This document shows, one piece after another, positions 35,382 through 44,359 of a stretch of 64,000 bases of DNA. The stretch is from Alloboseaceae bacterium BT-24-1 (GTDB taxonomy: Bacteria > Pseudomonadota > Alphaproteobacteria > Rhizobiales > Beijerinckiaceae): positions 36,349 through 100,348 of the forward strand of contig JAOYTL010000020.1 in NCBI GenBank assembly GCA_025846845.1, given 5' to 3'. Position 1 is the first letter of the stretch. Each line of letters begins with the position of its first letter. Under the pieces are notes generated by a model, which had not been told where the DNA came from, did not search any database, and saw only the letters and a list, made by a program, of their open reading frames with translations. The translations under genes were made by a program, and so were the position numbers.

Positions 35382-36896
35382 TCAGCGCCGCTGGATCTGG
35401 ATCGCGAGCGCCTTGGGCTCTTCGACCTGGATCACCGGGAAGGCCGTGATGCCGCCGCGGATGGCGTTCGGATTGAAGACCACGCGGGTCGCGTTCGATT
35501 TCGACGCGACCGCGGCCGGGCCGGTGCCGCTCTGGAACTTCGCCTTGGCCGGAGCGATCGGATCGAGCGCCAGCCCGCAAATATCCTGCCCGTCGATCAG
35601 GACGCTCCCCGCCTCGCCGACATCGACCGAAGCCTCGCTGTAGCGCGGGCGCAATTCGTAGATCTGGGCCTCGCAGCTGCTGCCGGCGGGCGCCGACAAG
35701 GTCACCAGCTTCGCCAGAGCAGAGCCCGCCATGACGGTAGGCCCGCTTTGGGCGCCGGCGCTTTGCTGTCCGAGCGGGGGCGCCGTCGTGCCCTGCTGGC
35801 TCCCGCTCTGCTGACCGGTGGCCGACTGGGTCCTTTCGCTGGTCCCGGGTTGGGTCAGCGTCGGCGGAGTCTGGTAGGGGTCCTCGGAGGGAGTGCCGCG
35901 CGTCAGGTACCAGCCCGCGCCGGCGGCGCCGGCGAGCAGCACGACCACCGCGGCCGCGATCACCGGCAGGCGGGACGAGGAGGCGGTCGATGCCGGCTTG
36001 TCGCCGAGCACCGAGCGCCGCGGCCGAGGCGCCTGCGGGCTCTTCAGCACATCGGCGATCGAAGGCTCATCTTCGGTCGGCCGCGGCTGGACGACGGTCT
36101 GTCCCTGCTGTGGCGCATCCCATTGCGCGGGCGGCGACTGAGCCGGCTGCTCTGCGGTCTTGGGCTCGAACGGTCTCAGAGCCATCGAAGACGATCCCGG
36201 TGCGGCCGGCCGCTCCGGCGCGGACGCCGCGGCCTGCGGTTCGAAAGAGCCGCTGCGCAGGAAGAGGTCGATCGGCGCAGCGATGTCCGCGAGAGACGAG
36301 ACCACCACGATATGATGCGGCTGACCACCGAGAATCTTGCCGAGGATCGCCACAGTGCGCTCGGCTTCCTCGCCATGCGGTACCAGCGCCAGCACCGGCG
36401 TCGCGCCATGCTCGGCATCGGCGAAGAGATGGCGACAGCGGTCGATCTTGGTGGTGAGGTGGTATTCCTGCTGGGTGACGCGGGCCTCGCCCGCCGTATC
36501 GGCGACGGAGAGATCGATCGCGCCGGTGCCCCAGATCGCGAGCTTGGCCTCGGAGGCCTTGTGCGTCACCGCCTCGCCATGGACGAGCGCGCAATGGGCC
36601 GCGAGTGTCGGCACCATCCAGCTCTTGCCCTGGTCGATCGAGCCGGAGGCGGCAAGACGATAGCTGCCGCCTTCGGGCAGGCCGAGAATCTGGCGCAAGG
36701 GCTCGCCCGGACGCAGCAAGTTGCTGTACTGCGTGCTCCAGGGCTCGCAGACCTCGGAGCTCTCGGTCGCCAGCACGACGCGCGAAACCGGCACGCGTGC
36801 CGACCAGGCGAGCTTCTTCAGGATGATCGGCTGGTCGGTCGTCGGCACGACGACGAAGACACCGGCGCGCCTGACGTTCTGATCTCCCGCCATCAT
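35382..36896 (-). CDS. Bitopic membrane protein of unknown function
   Basis: A 504-residue protein with three parts. Residues 1-215 form a soluble cytoplasmic-looking domain (AGVFVVVPTTDQPIILKKLAW; HIVVVSSLADIAAPIDLF). Residues 220-310 are a proline/glutamine-rich linker. A single membrane helix (about 312-334, RLPVIAAAVVVLLAGAAGAGWYL) leads to a second Ser/Thr/Gln-rich linker and a periplasmic C-terminal domain with one pair of cysteines (SSCEAQIYELRPRYSE; DICGLALDPIAP). The layout, cytoplasmic domain to periplasmic domain, suits a link between the SrfB complex and the cell wall. It is the last of three minus-strand genes. No family recognised. Confidence 0.7.
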   Translation of the reverse strand: MMAGDQNVRRAGVFVVVPTTDQPIILKKLAWSARVPVSRVVLATESSEVCEPWSTQYSNLLRPGEPLRQILGLPEGGSYRLAASGSIDQGKSWMVPTLAAHCALVHGEAVTHKASEAKLAIWGTGAIDLSVADTAGEARVTQQEYHLTTKIDRCRHLFADAEHGATPVLALVPHGEEAERTVAILGKILGGQPHHIVVVSSLADIAAPIDLFLRSGSFEPQAAASAPERPAAPGSSSMALRPFEPKTAEQPAQSPPAQWDAPQQGQTVVQPRPTEDEPSIADVLKSPQAPRPRRSVLGDKPASTASSSRLPVIAAAVVVLLAGAAGAGWYLTRGTPSEDPYQTPPTLTQPGTSERTQSATGQQSGSQQGTTAPPLGQQSAGAQSGPTVMAGSALAKLVTLSAPAGSSCEAQIYELRPRYSEASVDVGEAGSVLIDGQDICGLALDPIAPAKAKFQSGTGPAAVASKSNATRVVFNPNAIRGGITAFPVIQVEEPKALAIQIQRR

Positions 36897-36963
36897 CTCT
36901 CCCGCAGGCCCTGCCGTCCCCAGCGCCAGGCAAAAGCGCCGGTATGTGGCAGCGCTCCTGACG

Positions 36964-37521
36964 TTACAGCAGATAAACGCCTGCGAGCGGGTTGGCGAGC
37001 ATCAATCGCAAGAGGTCGCGCTCGGCGTCCTGGCGCGGCAGGTCGATGACGATGTGCTTGTCGACCGGCGCCGGCAGCGGCAGCCGCACCACGCCCTCGA
37101 CCGAGACGACCTCGATCATGGTCGGGGCCGGATCGGTCTCCGACAGGCACTGGATGACCAGGGCCGGCGGCGCATCGTCCTCCTCGATCACGTCAAGCTC
37201 GAAGGAGCCGATGCGGCGGTGGGTCGCGCTGCTGTCATAGGCCGCGGCGGCGAGTTCGCTACGCGCCACGGCCTGGAAGGAGAGCAAGCGGCGATAGAGC
37301 CGTGCCGCCTCCGGATCGGTGCGGATGGCGCGCTCGGCGGCGAAGTTGACGGGCTCGCCACGAACCCGGCGGGCATGTGCCCAGAGATCGGCGCGGCTGA
37401 TGCTCGCGGCAACCGCCTCCTCCGGCTCGGCGCTCGCGAGCGCCGCCAGAACCAGGCGGGCCGTGGCGCGGCCGACGCGGGGGTCGTCTTCGAGCGGACC
37501 CTGGTTTTGGAAGTCTGTCAT
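36964..37521 (-). CDS. Hypothetical protein of the envelope island
   Basis: A 185-residue soluble protein. The N-terminal half is helical (ATARLVLAALASAEPEEAVAASISRADLWAHARRVRG), the C-terminal half beta-rich and acidic (SFELDVIEEDDAPPALVIQCL; MIEVVSVEGVVRLPLP). Its start overlaps the stop of the 37518-39080 gene by 4 bp, so the two are coupled. A 67-bp gap separates it from the bitopic protein gene. Not recognised. Confidence 0.65.
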   Translation of the reverse strand: MTDFQNQGPLEDDPRVGRATARLVLAALASAEPEEAVAASISRADLWAHARRVRGEPVNFAAERAIRTDPEAARLYRRLLSFQAVARSELAAAAYDSSATHRRIGSFELDVIEEDDAPPALVIQCLSETDPAPTMIEVVSVEGVVRLPLPAPVDKHIVIDLPRQDAERDLLRLMLANPLAGVYLL

Positions 37522-39080
37522 GGCCGTTTCGATCGCCCTTGATAGCGCTGCGAGAAGACGTCGGTGAACCGCGCCTCGTCGCTGGCAGCCTGGGCGACCA
37601 GGTCCGCCGTTTCACCGAAGCGCTTCTGTTGCCTGTTGATCCGGTGCAGGGCTGCTGCGACCGTTCTCAGTGCTCCCCCATGCCTTGCGAAGGTTAGCGC
37701 CAGTTTCGCATCGTCGATCCGGAAGCTGGCGCGATCATGGCGCCAGCGCCGCAGCAGCTTCTGGCCTTCGGCCGTCGCCGCGTCGCTTTGCGGCCCCTCG
37801 ATCGCCTCGAGCGCGTTGGCGATCAGCAGCAATTCATCGAGCCGCCTGCCCAGCGCCGCAAGCCCCGCGGCAATACCGGCATAGTCGAAAGCTTCCGGGC
37901 TCTGGTCGACCTGGCCACGATTGGAGCCGGCGATGCGGCGGCTCGCCTCGACCAGCCGGTTCTCCCAGGGCGCGACGGCGCGCGAGCGGACCAGCGTCAA
38001 CGGCTGCTCATGCGCGAGGGGCAAGATGGCGAGCGCCCGACCGATCGATTCGCGCTCCTCCTTGTTGAGGAATTTCGGCTCGACCGGCAGGCGCATCAGC
38101 GCGGCGTAGACACGCTCGCGCACGATGCCGTCCTCATCTTCCTCCTCGGGCTCGTCGTCCTCCTCATCAGGCTCGTCCAGCTCGAGCTCGCCGATCAGCG
38201 CCTGCTGATCGAGCCAGGCGATCAGCGCCTCCTCGGGGTTTTCCGAAGGCTGACGCGCCATCAGTGAGTCGATCGAAGCGGGCGCCATGAAATCGCGGCG
38301 GCCGACGCTTGAGCGCTCCTCGCGGATGAGGGCGCTGAAACGCTCGGCGAAGCGGGCGAAGCTCCAGGTCTCGCCATGCAGCAGGGCAAAGCTCCAGAGG
38401 GAGATAAGGTCATCAGGATCGAATTCGCGCTGACGCTCGCGCCGGCCGGACGCATTGAGAAAGGCCTCGCGCTGGCGGATCAGATCGGCGAAGGCCAGCA
38501 ATGGCAAATGCCGCCGGCGCCAGGCCCGCATGAAACGCGCCGGCTCCTGGACTGCGCGCTTCATGCCGTCCTCGTCGAAGGCGGACAGCGAAAAGACGGC
38601 GTCAAGCGCCGTACGCAACGCCACGAGCCCGCCTTCCGAGCGCTCGTCCGCCTCCGCGGCGAAGAGGAAATCGGCGAGGCCGAGCGCGCGCCTGATCCGG
38701 CTCCAGGAGAAGGAGCGGGTCTTCGCATCGCCATTGCCAGCGCCATAGGAGAGGACGATCTCAGCGGCCGAGGCTTCGATTGTGGCGCCGGCCAGCGTGA
38801 TGCGCACCGGGCCATCCTGGCGCAACGGCCGCAGCAGGATGCCGCTTTCGTCGAGCATGCAGCCGATGGCGGCGTCGCGGGCCGGCATGCGCGGATTTGC
38901 CGTCAGCGCACCGAGCGAGAACAGCACCTGCAACATGTCCCAGAGCGGCAGGTCGGCATTCTCCGAACCACTACCCGTGATCGCCAGAACGAACTTCTCG
39001 GTGTCCCGCGCGGAAAACCGGCGCGAAGACGCGATCGTGCTGATCTCCGCGACCCGAGCCGGGTCAATGCCCCAATCCAT
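37518..39080 (-). CDS. Hypothetical helical protein of the envelope island
   Basis: A 520-residue, mostly helical soluble protein and first gene of a three-gene minus-strand unit. It begins MDWGIDPARVAEISTIASSRRFSARDTEKFV. A very acidic stretch lies at about residues 297-315 (ELDEPDEEDDEPEEEDEDG), probably a flexible linker between two helical modules. The C-terminal module has RFGETADLVAQAASDEARF. No signal peptide, membrane helix or known motif. Convergent to the SrfB operon, so functional linkage is by position only. Confidence 0.65.
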   Translation of the reverse strand: MDWGIDPARVAEISTIASSRRFSARDTEKFVLAITGSGSENADLPLWDMLQVLFSLGALTANPRMPARDAAIGCMLDESGILLRPLRQDGPVRITLAGATIEASAAEIVLSYGAGNGDAKTRSFSWSRIRRALGLADFLFAAEADERSEGGLVALRTALDAVFSLSAFDEDGMKRAVQEPARFMRAWRRRHLPLLAFADLIRQREAFLNASGRRERQREFDPDDLISLWSFALLHGETWSFARFAERFSALIREERSSVGRRDFMAPASIDSLMARQPSENPEEALIAWLDQQALIGELELDEPDEEDDEPEEEDEDGIVRERVYAALMRLPVEPKFLNKEERESIGRALAILPLAHEQPLTLVRSRAVAPWENRLVEASRRIAGSNRGQVDQSPEAFDYAGIAAGLAALGRRLDELLLIANALEAIEGPQSDAATAEGQKLLRRWRHDRASFRIDDAKLALTFARHGGALRTVAAALHRINRQQKRFGETADLVAQAASDEARFTDVFSQRYQGRSKRP

Positions 39081-39184
39081 ATCTCAAATATCCGCATCGG
39101 ACACCGGTCAGCTGCGGCGAACGGAAACCCAGCCAAGTCCGTTCGCATCAGGCCGGCACATATTGCTGCCATAATTAAAGTAAC

Positions 39185-39220
39185 AAGCCGCCCGGTCTGT
39201 GTCGACCGGGCGGCTTTTTT
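39185..39220. terminator. Intrinsic terminator, bidirectional
   Basis: A perfect 13-bp stem (39185-39197 with 39204-39216) with a 6-nt loop, followed on the plus strand by a T run to 39220. On the minus strand it lies 46 bp after the stop of the exported-protein gene (39263-40213) and is followed by TTGTTACTTTAATTA, so it most likely ends that transcript. Confidence 0.8.
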
Positions 39221-39262
39221 GCAAGAACGGGTCGAGGTTTATGGTTACCTCGAAGCCTTCTA

Positions 39263-40213
39263 TCAGCGGGTGGCGACCTTGCTGACCACCAGCCGGTTGC
39301 CGGAGAAGGTGACCTGGCCGTTCAGACCAACCAGTTCCAGCATCAGGCGGAAGTTGCGGGTCAGGCGGGCCGAGTCGGCCGAGGTCGAGTAGAAGAAATC
39401 GGCCGAGGTCGAGGTCATCTGCGTGGCGCGGTGGGCGCGGTAGCAACCCCAGCGGACGAACTCGCTCTCGACCCGGTCGACTTCGGTGGCGGTGAAGTCG
39501 CGCAGCTGGATCACGAAGTCGGTCGGCAGGTTGTTGCAGCCGTCGCCACCAGCCGCGACCGGAGCCGCACCGCCACCAGCGCCACCACCGAGGACGATAC
39601 CGTCCTTGCCGACAGCAGCCGCACCGCCGCTCGGGCGGGCAAAGCCTTCTAGCTTCTGGGCGATCGCAGCGCCGAGATCGGCGGCGAGAACGCGGGAGTG
39701 GGTGCCGACGGTCTCGAGCAGGCACTCGGCGCTGCAGGGATTCGGCAAAGCGGGCAGCTGGAAGCCGCCGACCTCGAAGGAGGCGATGAACTGGCCCGAG
39801 CGGACATTGAGCACGCGGCCGGCGATGCGGATTTCCGGGAAACGGATATCGGCTGCGACGGCGCGGCGGGCCGAGGCATAGATCTGGTAGACGACCATGG
39901 CGTCGACCGGGGTCGAGACGGCACGGGCGATCTCGATCAGCTCGGCGTCGCGACGACGGACCCGGGCGGTCTGCGTGATGCCGAGCGCCAGGCTGGTCTC
40001 GTCATAGACCTGGAAGCCGCGGGTGTTCAGATACTCCGAGAGCTGGAGCTGAACCCGGTTGAAGATGCGGTTGTTGCGCGGAACCGTATCCGGATCGGCA
40101 TCGTCCGACATCACCAGGAGGTTGATGCGGGAATTCGGCGATTGGGCGTGGGCGACGGCTGCGAAGGACATCAGCAACGCGAAGCCGAGCATGAGACGCT
40201 TGAACAAAGCCAT
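39263..40213 (-). CDS. Exported hypothetical protein
   Basis: A 316-residue periplasmic protein with a clear Sec signal (MALFKRLMLGFALLMSFAAVAHAQ). The mature N-terminal domain (RINLLVMSDDADPDTVPRNNRIFNRVQLQLSEYLNTRGF, about residues 29-70) recalls the first strand-helix of CsgG/LpoB-like domains that act on cell-wall or secretion complexes, but this is a weak impression. A Gly/Ala-rich linker (about 205-222) leads to a C-terminal module (TDFVIQLRDFTATEVDRVESEFVRWGCY). Four cysteines suggest two disulfides. It is followed by a terminator and preceded 47 bp upstream by the OmpA-like gene. Confidence 0.7.
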   Translation of the reverse strand: MALFKRLMLGFALLMSFAAVAHAQSPNSRINLLVMSDDADPDTVPRNNRIFNRVQLQLSEYLNTRGFQVYDETSLALGITQTARVRRRDAELIEIARAVSTPVDAMVVYQIYASARRAVAADIRFPEIRIAGRVLNVRSGQFIASFEVGGFQLPALPNPCSAECLLETVGTHSRVLAADLGAAIAQKLEGFARPSGGAAAVGKDGIVLGGGAGGGAAPVAAGGDGCNNLPTDFVIQLRDFTATEVDRVESEFVRWGCYRAHRATQMTSTSADFFYSTSADSARLTRNFRLMLELVGLNGQVTFSGNRLVVSKVATR

Positions 40214-40260
40214 GACGGTGCCCCCTGAGGCAAATGGTTGTTTCGGGAAGACGGTTGAAC

Positions 40261-40896
40261 TCAGCCGGTGATGGCGATGACCTCGACGCGGCGGTTGACG
40301 GGTGAATACGGGCTGCGCGGATTGCGCAGCATGTCAGGGCCGAAGCCGTGGGCGACGAGGCGGCTGGATGCGATCTCGCCGTAGGAAACCAGCCAGTCGC
40401 GCACCGCGGCCGCCCGCTCCTGCGACAGCTCGACATTGTAGTCGTAGCCGCCCTCGGCGCTGGTGTGCCCGGCGATCAGGAAGCGCTGGTCGAGCAGGAT
40501 CGGATCGCGCAGCACAAGAGCAAGCCGCATCAGGGTCCGTTCTGCGCCAGGGCGCAGCGACGCCGAGTCGTTGTCGAAGAAGACGGTGACCTCGACGCGG
40601 CGGGTCAGGTCGATCACGACGTCCGAGCCGTAACCGCGCGGATGGACCCGGCGCGGCACCGGCGCGACGCGGCGCACCACGACCCTGCCGCCACCGCTTG
40701 CGCCACCGCCTGAGCGGCCCGGCACGCGATCATGCGGTGCCAGCGAGCGCAGGATGTTGGTCGCGCCCTGATCAGTCTGCGCCAATGCAGGAACGGCGCT
40801 GAGCAGCGGCAGCGAAAGGACGAATCCGCCGAGCGCACGGCGGGACATCATCTGCGGAATCTCGATGTTGTCCTTGCGCTCATCTGCGTTCTTCAT
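40261..40896 (-). CDS. OmpA-family peptidoglycan-binding protein
   Basis: An exported protein of 211 residues. The N-terminus has a twin-arginine-like signal (MSRRALGGFVLSLPLLSAVPALA) after a short hydrophilic lead. A Gly-rich linker follows, then an OmpA C-terminal domain (about residues 98-209): TVFFDNDSASLRPGAERTL, FLIAGHTSAEGGYDYN, LSQERAAAVRDWL and NRRVEV. The arginine that binds diaminopimelate is kept; the aspartate of the usual GHTD is replaced by serine. It likely docks to peptidoglycan. It forms a two-gene unit with the exported protein downstream. Confidence 0.85.
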   Translation of the reverse strand: MKNADERKDNIEIPQMMSRRALGGFVLSLPLLSAVPALAQTDQGATNILRSLAPHDRVPGRSGGGASGGGRVVVRRVAPVPRRVHPRGYGSDVVIDLTRRVEVTVFFDNDSASLRPGAERTLMRLALVLRDPILLDQRFLIAGHTSAEGGYDYNVELSQERAAAVRDWLVSYGEIASSRLVAHGFGPDMLRNPRSPYSPVNRRVEVIAITG

Positions 40897-41191
40897 AGCC
40901 AGACCCCCTGTTTACCCTCTCTTCGCATAGTCCAGTAGCCTCGACAATGCGACGGGCCCGGTCGGGTGAAAGCGGGTCGCAGCAATGGCGTTGCCCGAGC
41001 TTTGCCACTGTTTGCCGGATTTTCGCGTCGAGCCGCATTTTTTCCTGAACAGCGGGTGAATGCCCGGCCTCCTACGCGCGCACGTTCGACACAGACGCAC
41101 CGTCTTTGCGCAGGCATCGCGAAACCGGCTCAAGGTTCGCCAAGGGCCTGACAACGTGCCCAGCGCACATCCGTTCATGAGGAGACCCACC

Positions 41192-42151
41192 ATGGGCTTC
41201 CAGCTCGACCAGACCGCCCGCCAGCGCGCCGGCCGCCTGCGCATCGCCGTCGCCGCCTTCGCCGTGATCGTCTCGGCCGGCGCCGGCTTTGCCCAGACCG
41301 ACGGGGGTAACCCGGATGCGCCGAAGGTCGCCGAGCGGCCGCAGTCGCTGAAGCTGGAATTCTCCTCGCGTACTGTCTCGTTCGGCGTCGCCCAGGCGGC
41401 CCGGGAGATCATGACGACGCGCCAGATCCCGTTTGCGCCCGGCAGCTGGGAGGTCACCTCCGATGCCCGCCGCGCCATCACCCAGCTGCGCGACGTCTTC
41501 CGCGGCAACGCCCCCAAGGGCGCGCCCTTCGCCATCCTGGTCTCGGGCGGCGATGAAGTCGTCAACTACCGCCGGGCCCGCGCGCTCCGTACCCAGTTGA
41601 TCGAGATGCAGCTCGAAGACGCCGCCAAGGTTGTGATCGCGGCCCGCGCGACCGGCGAGGGCCAGGCCACCGACGACGGCAAGGTGCGCGTCGACCTCGT
41701 CCCGCTCGATCCAGCTCGCTGCGGCGGCTGCGGCGATGCTTCCTTCCGCACGCTCGCCCTCGACACCGGCGTCCAGAAGCTGGTGCGTGCCACCGCCGAA
41801 GATACGGTCGTCCCGGCCTCGCAGGTCGCCGGCAAGGACGGTAAGGACACCACCGACGTCGCCACGGCACCGGTGCTGCCGGTACGCCAGCAGGCTACCG
41901 AGAAGGCGCCGCAGCGCGCCCAGGCGCCGCGCCCGGCCCAAAGGCCAGCGCTCGATCGCCCGGCGGAGCCGCGCTATGACGGCCGCACCGTCTGGGCCGA
42001 TCCCGACGATTATGGCCAGCAGCGTCGCCGCATCAGCCGCAGCGTCACTCGCGGTGGCTGCCAGATGCCGGACATTGTCATCGACGACTATTATCCGGGC
42101 GGCCCGCTCGTCGGTTGCGATGGCAGCTACGGCCCGCGCCCGCGCTGGTAA
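41192..42151 (+). CDS. Exported protein with degenerate OmpA-like domain and proline-rich tail
   Basis: A 319-residue protein with signal peptide (about RLRIAVAAFAVIVSAGAGFAQ, residues 16-36). Residues 55-165 resemble an OmpA-type domain (IPFAPGSWEVTSDARRAITQL; PFAILVSGGDEVVNYRRARALRTQLIEM) but without the usual GHTD and final NRRVE. A CGGCG motif (about residue 178) could bind metal or make a disulfide. The rest is Pro/Arg/Gln-rich and basic, ending in a tyrosine-glycine-rich region with two cysteines. GAGGAG precedes the ATG. It is divergent from the OmpA-like gene. Confidence 0.7.
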   Translation: MGFQLDQTARQRAGRLRIAVAAFAVIVSAGAGFAQTDGGNPDAPKVAERPQSLKLEFSSRTVSFGVAQAAREIMTTRQIPFAPGSWEVTSDARRAITQLRDVFRGNAPKGAPFAILVSGGDEVVNYRRARALRTQLIEMQLEDAAKVVIAARATGEGQATDDGKVRVDLVPLDPARCGGCGDASFRTLALDTGVQKLVRATAEDTVVPASQVAGKDGKDTTDVATAPVLPVRQQATEKAPQRAQAPRPAQRPALDRPAEPRYDGRTVWADPDDYGQQRRRISRSVTRGGCQMPDIVIDDYYPGGPLVGCDGSYGPRPRW

Positions 42152-42182
42152 CAAAAAACCCGACATCTTGAATTGAGGCGCG

Positions 42183-43097
42183 CTAGCCGACCCGTTCGGC
42201 GAAGCGCGCCTTCAGGCGTGGCAAGGCGAAATCGGCAAAGGCGCGGACCTTGGCGACGGAAAGCCTGCCCTCCGGCGCGACGAGATGGACCGGCAGCAGT
42301 TCAGGCTCGCAATCCGTCAGCACCAGCTTGAGCCGGCCGCCGCGCACCTCGTCGGCGACCTGATAGCAGAGCGGGCGCACCAGCCCATGCCCGTCAACCG
42401 CCGAAGCGATCGCCGCCTCGACCGAGCTCGCCATCAGGCGCGGCTTGACCCTGACCTGGCGCGGCCGGCCACCCTCCGACATCGGCGGAAAGGTCCACAA
42501 CTCGCCCGCTAAGGGGTGGATCTGCGCGATGCAGCGATGGCCGGCGAGATCGGCCGGCTCCTGCGGCACGCCATGCCGGGCGAGATAGGACGGCGCGGCG
42601 CAGACGATCTGGCGCACGCTGCCGATCCGGAGTGCGATCAGGCTCGAATCCGGCAGATGGGCGATGCGCAGTGCGAGATCGACGCCCTCGTCGAGCAGGC
42701 TGACGACGCGATCCAGCAGCAGCATCTTGACCTGAACCTCGGACTGCTCGTCGAGGAAGGCGTCGACCAGCGGACGCAGGAGGCGCGTGCCGGCGACGAC
42801 CGGAGCGGTCAGGGTGAGGAGGCCGCGCGGTGCGGCGCGTTCACCCGCCGCCTGCAACTCGGCCTCTTCGAGATCGACGAGCACGCGCCGGCAGGCTGCC
42901 GCATAGCGCTCTCCAGCTTCGGTGAGACGGATCATCCGCGTGGTGCGGTCGAGCAGCCTTGTCCCGACATGGCCCTCGAGCGCATTGATGGCGCGCGTCA
43001 CGGCGGGGGCAGAGCGCCCGAGCCTTCGTCCAGCCCCGGCCAGGCTGCCCTCGTCGAGCGCGCTGACGAAAACGCGCATCGCTTCCAACCGATCCAT
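42183..43097 (-). CDS. LysR-family transcriptional regulator
   Basis: A 304-residue regulator. Winged helix: AMRVFVSALDEGSLAGAGRRLGRSAPAVTRAINALE (about residues 4-40), followed by LLDRTTRMIRLTEAGERY. The rest is the two-lobe co-inducer domain. Three in-frame ATGs (43103, 43100, 43097) begin the gene; the third is chosen because a GGA ribosome site is 6 bp before it. It is divergent from the exported hydrolase gene with a palindromic LysR box between, so it probably controls that gene and itself. Confidence 0.9.
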   Translation of the reverse strand: MDRLEAMRVFVSALDEGSLAGAGRRLGRSAPAVTRAINALEGHVGTRLLDRTTRMIRLTEAGERYAAACRRVLVDLEEAELQAAGERAAPRGLLTLTAPVVAGTRLLRPLVDAFLDEQSEVQVKMLLLDRVVSLLDEGVDLALRIAHLPDSSLIALRIGSVRQIVCAAPSYLARHGVPQEPADLAGHRCIAQIHPLAGELWTFPPMSEGGRPRQVRVKPRLMASSVEAAIASAVDGHGLVRPLCYQVADEVRGGRLKLVLTDCEPELLPVHLVAPEGRLSVAKVRAFADFALPRLKARFAERVG

Positions 43098-43103
43098 CAT
43101 CAT

Positions 43104-43116
43104 TCCAATTTATGGA
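43104..43116. promoter_or_regulatory. LysR-type box (T-N11-A) between lysR and the hydrolase gene
   Basis: TTCCA-ATTTA-TGGAA is a perfect inverted repeat (43103-43117); its inner TCCA-N5-TGGA is a T-N11-A LysR box. It touches the first possible lysR start codon, a position suited to autorepression. The AT-rich TATATAG at 43131-43137 may be the -10 box of the plus-strand hydrolase gene. Confidence 0.6.
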
Positions 43117-43220
43117 AGAATAGCTTTCCCTATATAGAAATTCTGCCGAATTCCGTCAGCCCCTATCTTGCCCTTACGAAATCGGCCGGCTCGTCGCCGG
43201 CCAGCGCGAGGACCCTTCAG

Positions 43221-44195
43221 ATGACGCAGGATTCATTCAGCCGCCGCGACGCCTTCGTCGCCCTGTCGGCGACAGCGACCGGCGGGGCCTTTGCCGGCTT
43301 CGCCGCGCCGGCGCAGGCAAAGGCATCGACGCAGCCCACTCATCACCGCACCATCAGCATCGACGGCATCGATCTCTTCTACCGCGAGGCCGGTCCGGTC
43401 GATGCGCCGGTGCTGCTCCTGCTGCACGGCTTTCCGAGTTCCTCGCGCATGTTCCGCAACCTGATCCCGGCGCTGTCGGACCGCTATCGGGTGATCGCGC
43501 CGGATTATCCCGGCTTCGGCCACAGCGCCGTGCCGGACCGGGCGAGCTTCAAGTACGGCTTCGCCCGCTTCGCCGAACTGATCGACAGGTTCCTGACCGA
43601 GCTCAGGATCGACCGCTTTGCGCTCTATGTGATGGATTACGGCGCGCCGGTCGGCTTCCGCCTGGCGCTGAAGCGGCCCGGCCAGGTGACGGCGCTGATC
43701 GCCCAGAACGGCAACGCCTACGAGGAAGGCCTGCGCGACTTCTGGATCCCGGTGAAGGCCTATTGGGCCGACGACACGGCGGCCGGACGCGACAAGATGC
43801 GCGGCGGGCTGACGCTGGAGGCGACGCGCTCGCAATATCTCGACGGCGTCGCCGACAAGAGCCTGGTCGATCCCGACAGCTGGCTGATCGACCAGATGCT
43901 GATCGACCGGCCCGGCGTCAGCGAGATCCATCTCGACCTGTTCAAGGACTACCGGACCAATGTCGAGCTCTACCCGCAGTTCCACGCCTTCTTCCGCGAG
44001 CGCAAGCCGCCGACACTGATCGCCTGGGGCAAGAACGACTTCATCTTCCCGCCGGAAGGGGCACGCGCCTATCTGCGCGACCTGCCCGAGGCCGAACTCA
44101 ACCTGATCGACAGCGGCCATTTCGCGCTGGAGGACAAGGGCGAGGAGATCGCGGCGCTGATCCGCGACTTTTTGGGGCGCAAGCTGAAGGCGTGA
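43221..44195 (+). CDS. Tat-exported alpha/beta hydrolase (haloalkane dehalogenase/epoxide hydrolase-like)
   Basis: A 324-residue hydrolase. The N-terminus MTQDSFSRRDAFVALSATATGG is a Tat-like signal, cleavage near PAQAKA. The nucleophile is an aspartate in YVMDYGAPVG, not serine, as in dehalogenases and epoxide hydrolases; HGFPSSSRMF is the oxyanion loop, GKNDFIFP gives the acid and DSGHFALE the histidine. The plus strand upstream is open for a long way, but the ATG at 43221 puts the signal peptide at the start. Controlled most likely by the divergent LysR gene. Confidence 0.85.
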   Translation: MTQDSFSRRDAFVALSATATGGAFAGFAAPAQAKASTQPTHHRTISIDGIDLFYREAGPVDAPVLLLLHGFPSSSRMFRNLIPALSDRYRVIAPDYPGFGHSAVPDRASFKYGFARFAELIDRFLTELRIDRFALYVMDYGAPVGFRLALKRPGQVTALIAQNGNAYEEGLRDFWIPVKAYWADDTAAGRDKMRGGLTLEATRSQYLDGVADKSLVDPDSWLIDQMLIDRPGVSEIHLDLFKDYRTNVELYPQFHAFFRERKPPTLIAWGKNDFIFPPEGARAYLRDLPEAELNLIDSGHFALEDKGEEIAALIRDFLGRKLKA

Positions 44196-44209
44196 CGCGG
44201 CCGCGGCCG

Positions 44210-44355
44210 TCTTTCCGGGGCGCCGCGCAGCGGCGAGCCCGGAACCCATACCCGCAGGCCTAGGAGGAATGGCGCTGCCGCCCCCGCGGCTATCTAGCAG
44301 GAGCCGTGGTCATGGGTTCCGGGCTCAGGCCTTCGGCCTGCCCCCGGAATGACGG
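44210..44355. repeat. Long palindromic intergenic repeat
   Basis: Between the hydrolase and the convergent dehydrogenase genes lies a 15-bp perfect inverted repeat, GAGCCCGGAACCCAT (44235-44249) with ATGGGTTCCGGGCTC (44312-44326), enclosing 62 nt. The outer ends (CTTTCCGGGG and CCCCCGGAATGAC) resemble the outer arms of the element inside cobN at 52675-52779. It may also end both transcripts. Confidence 0.65.
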
Positions 44356-44359
44356 CCTC

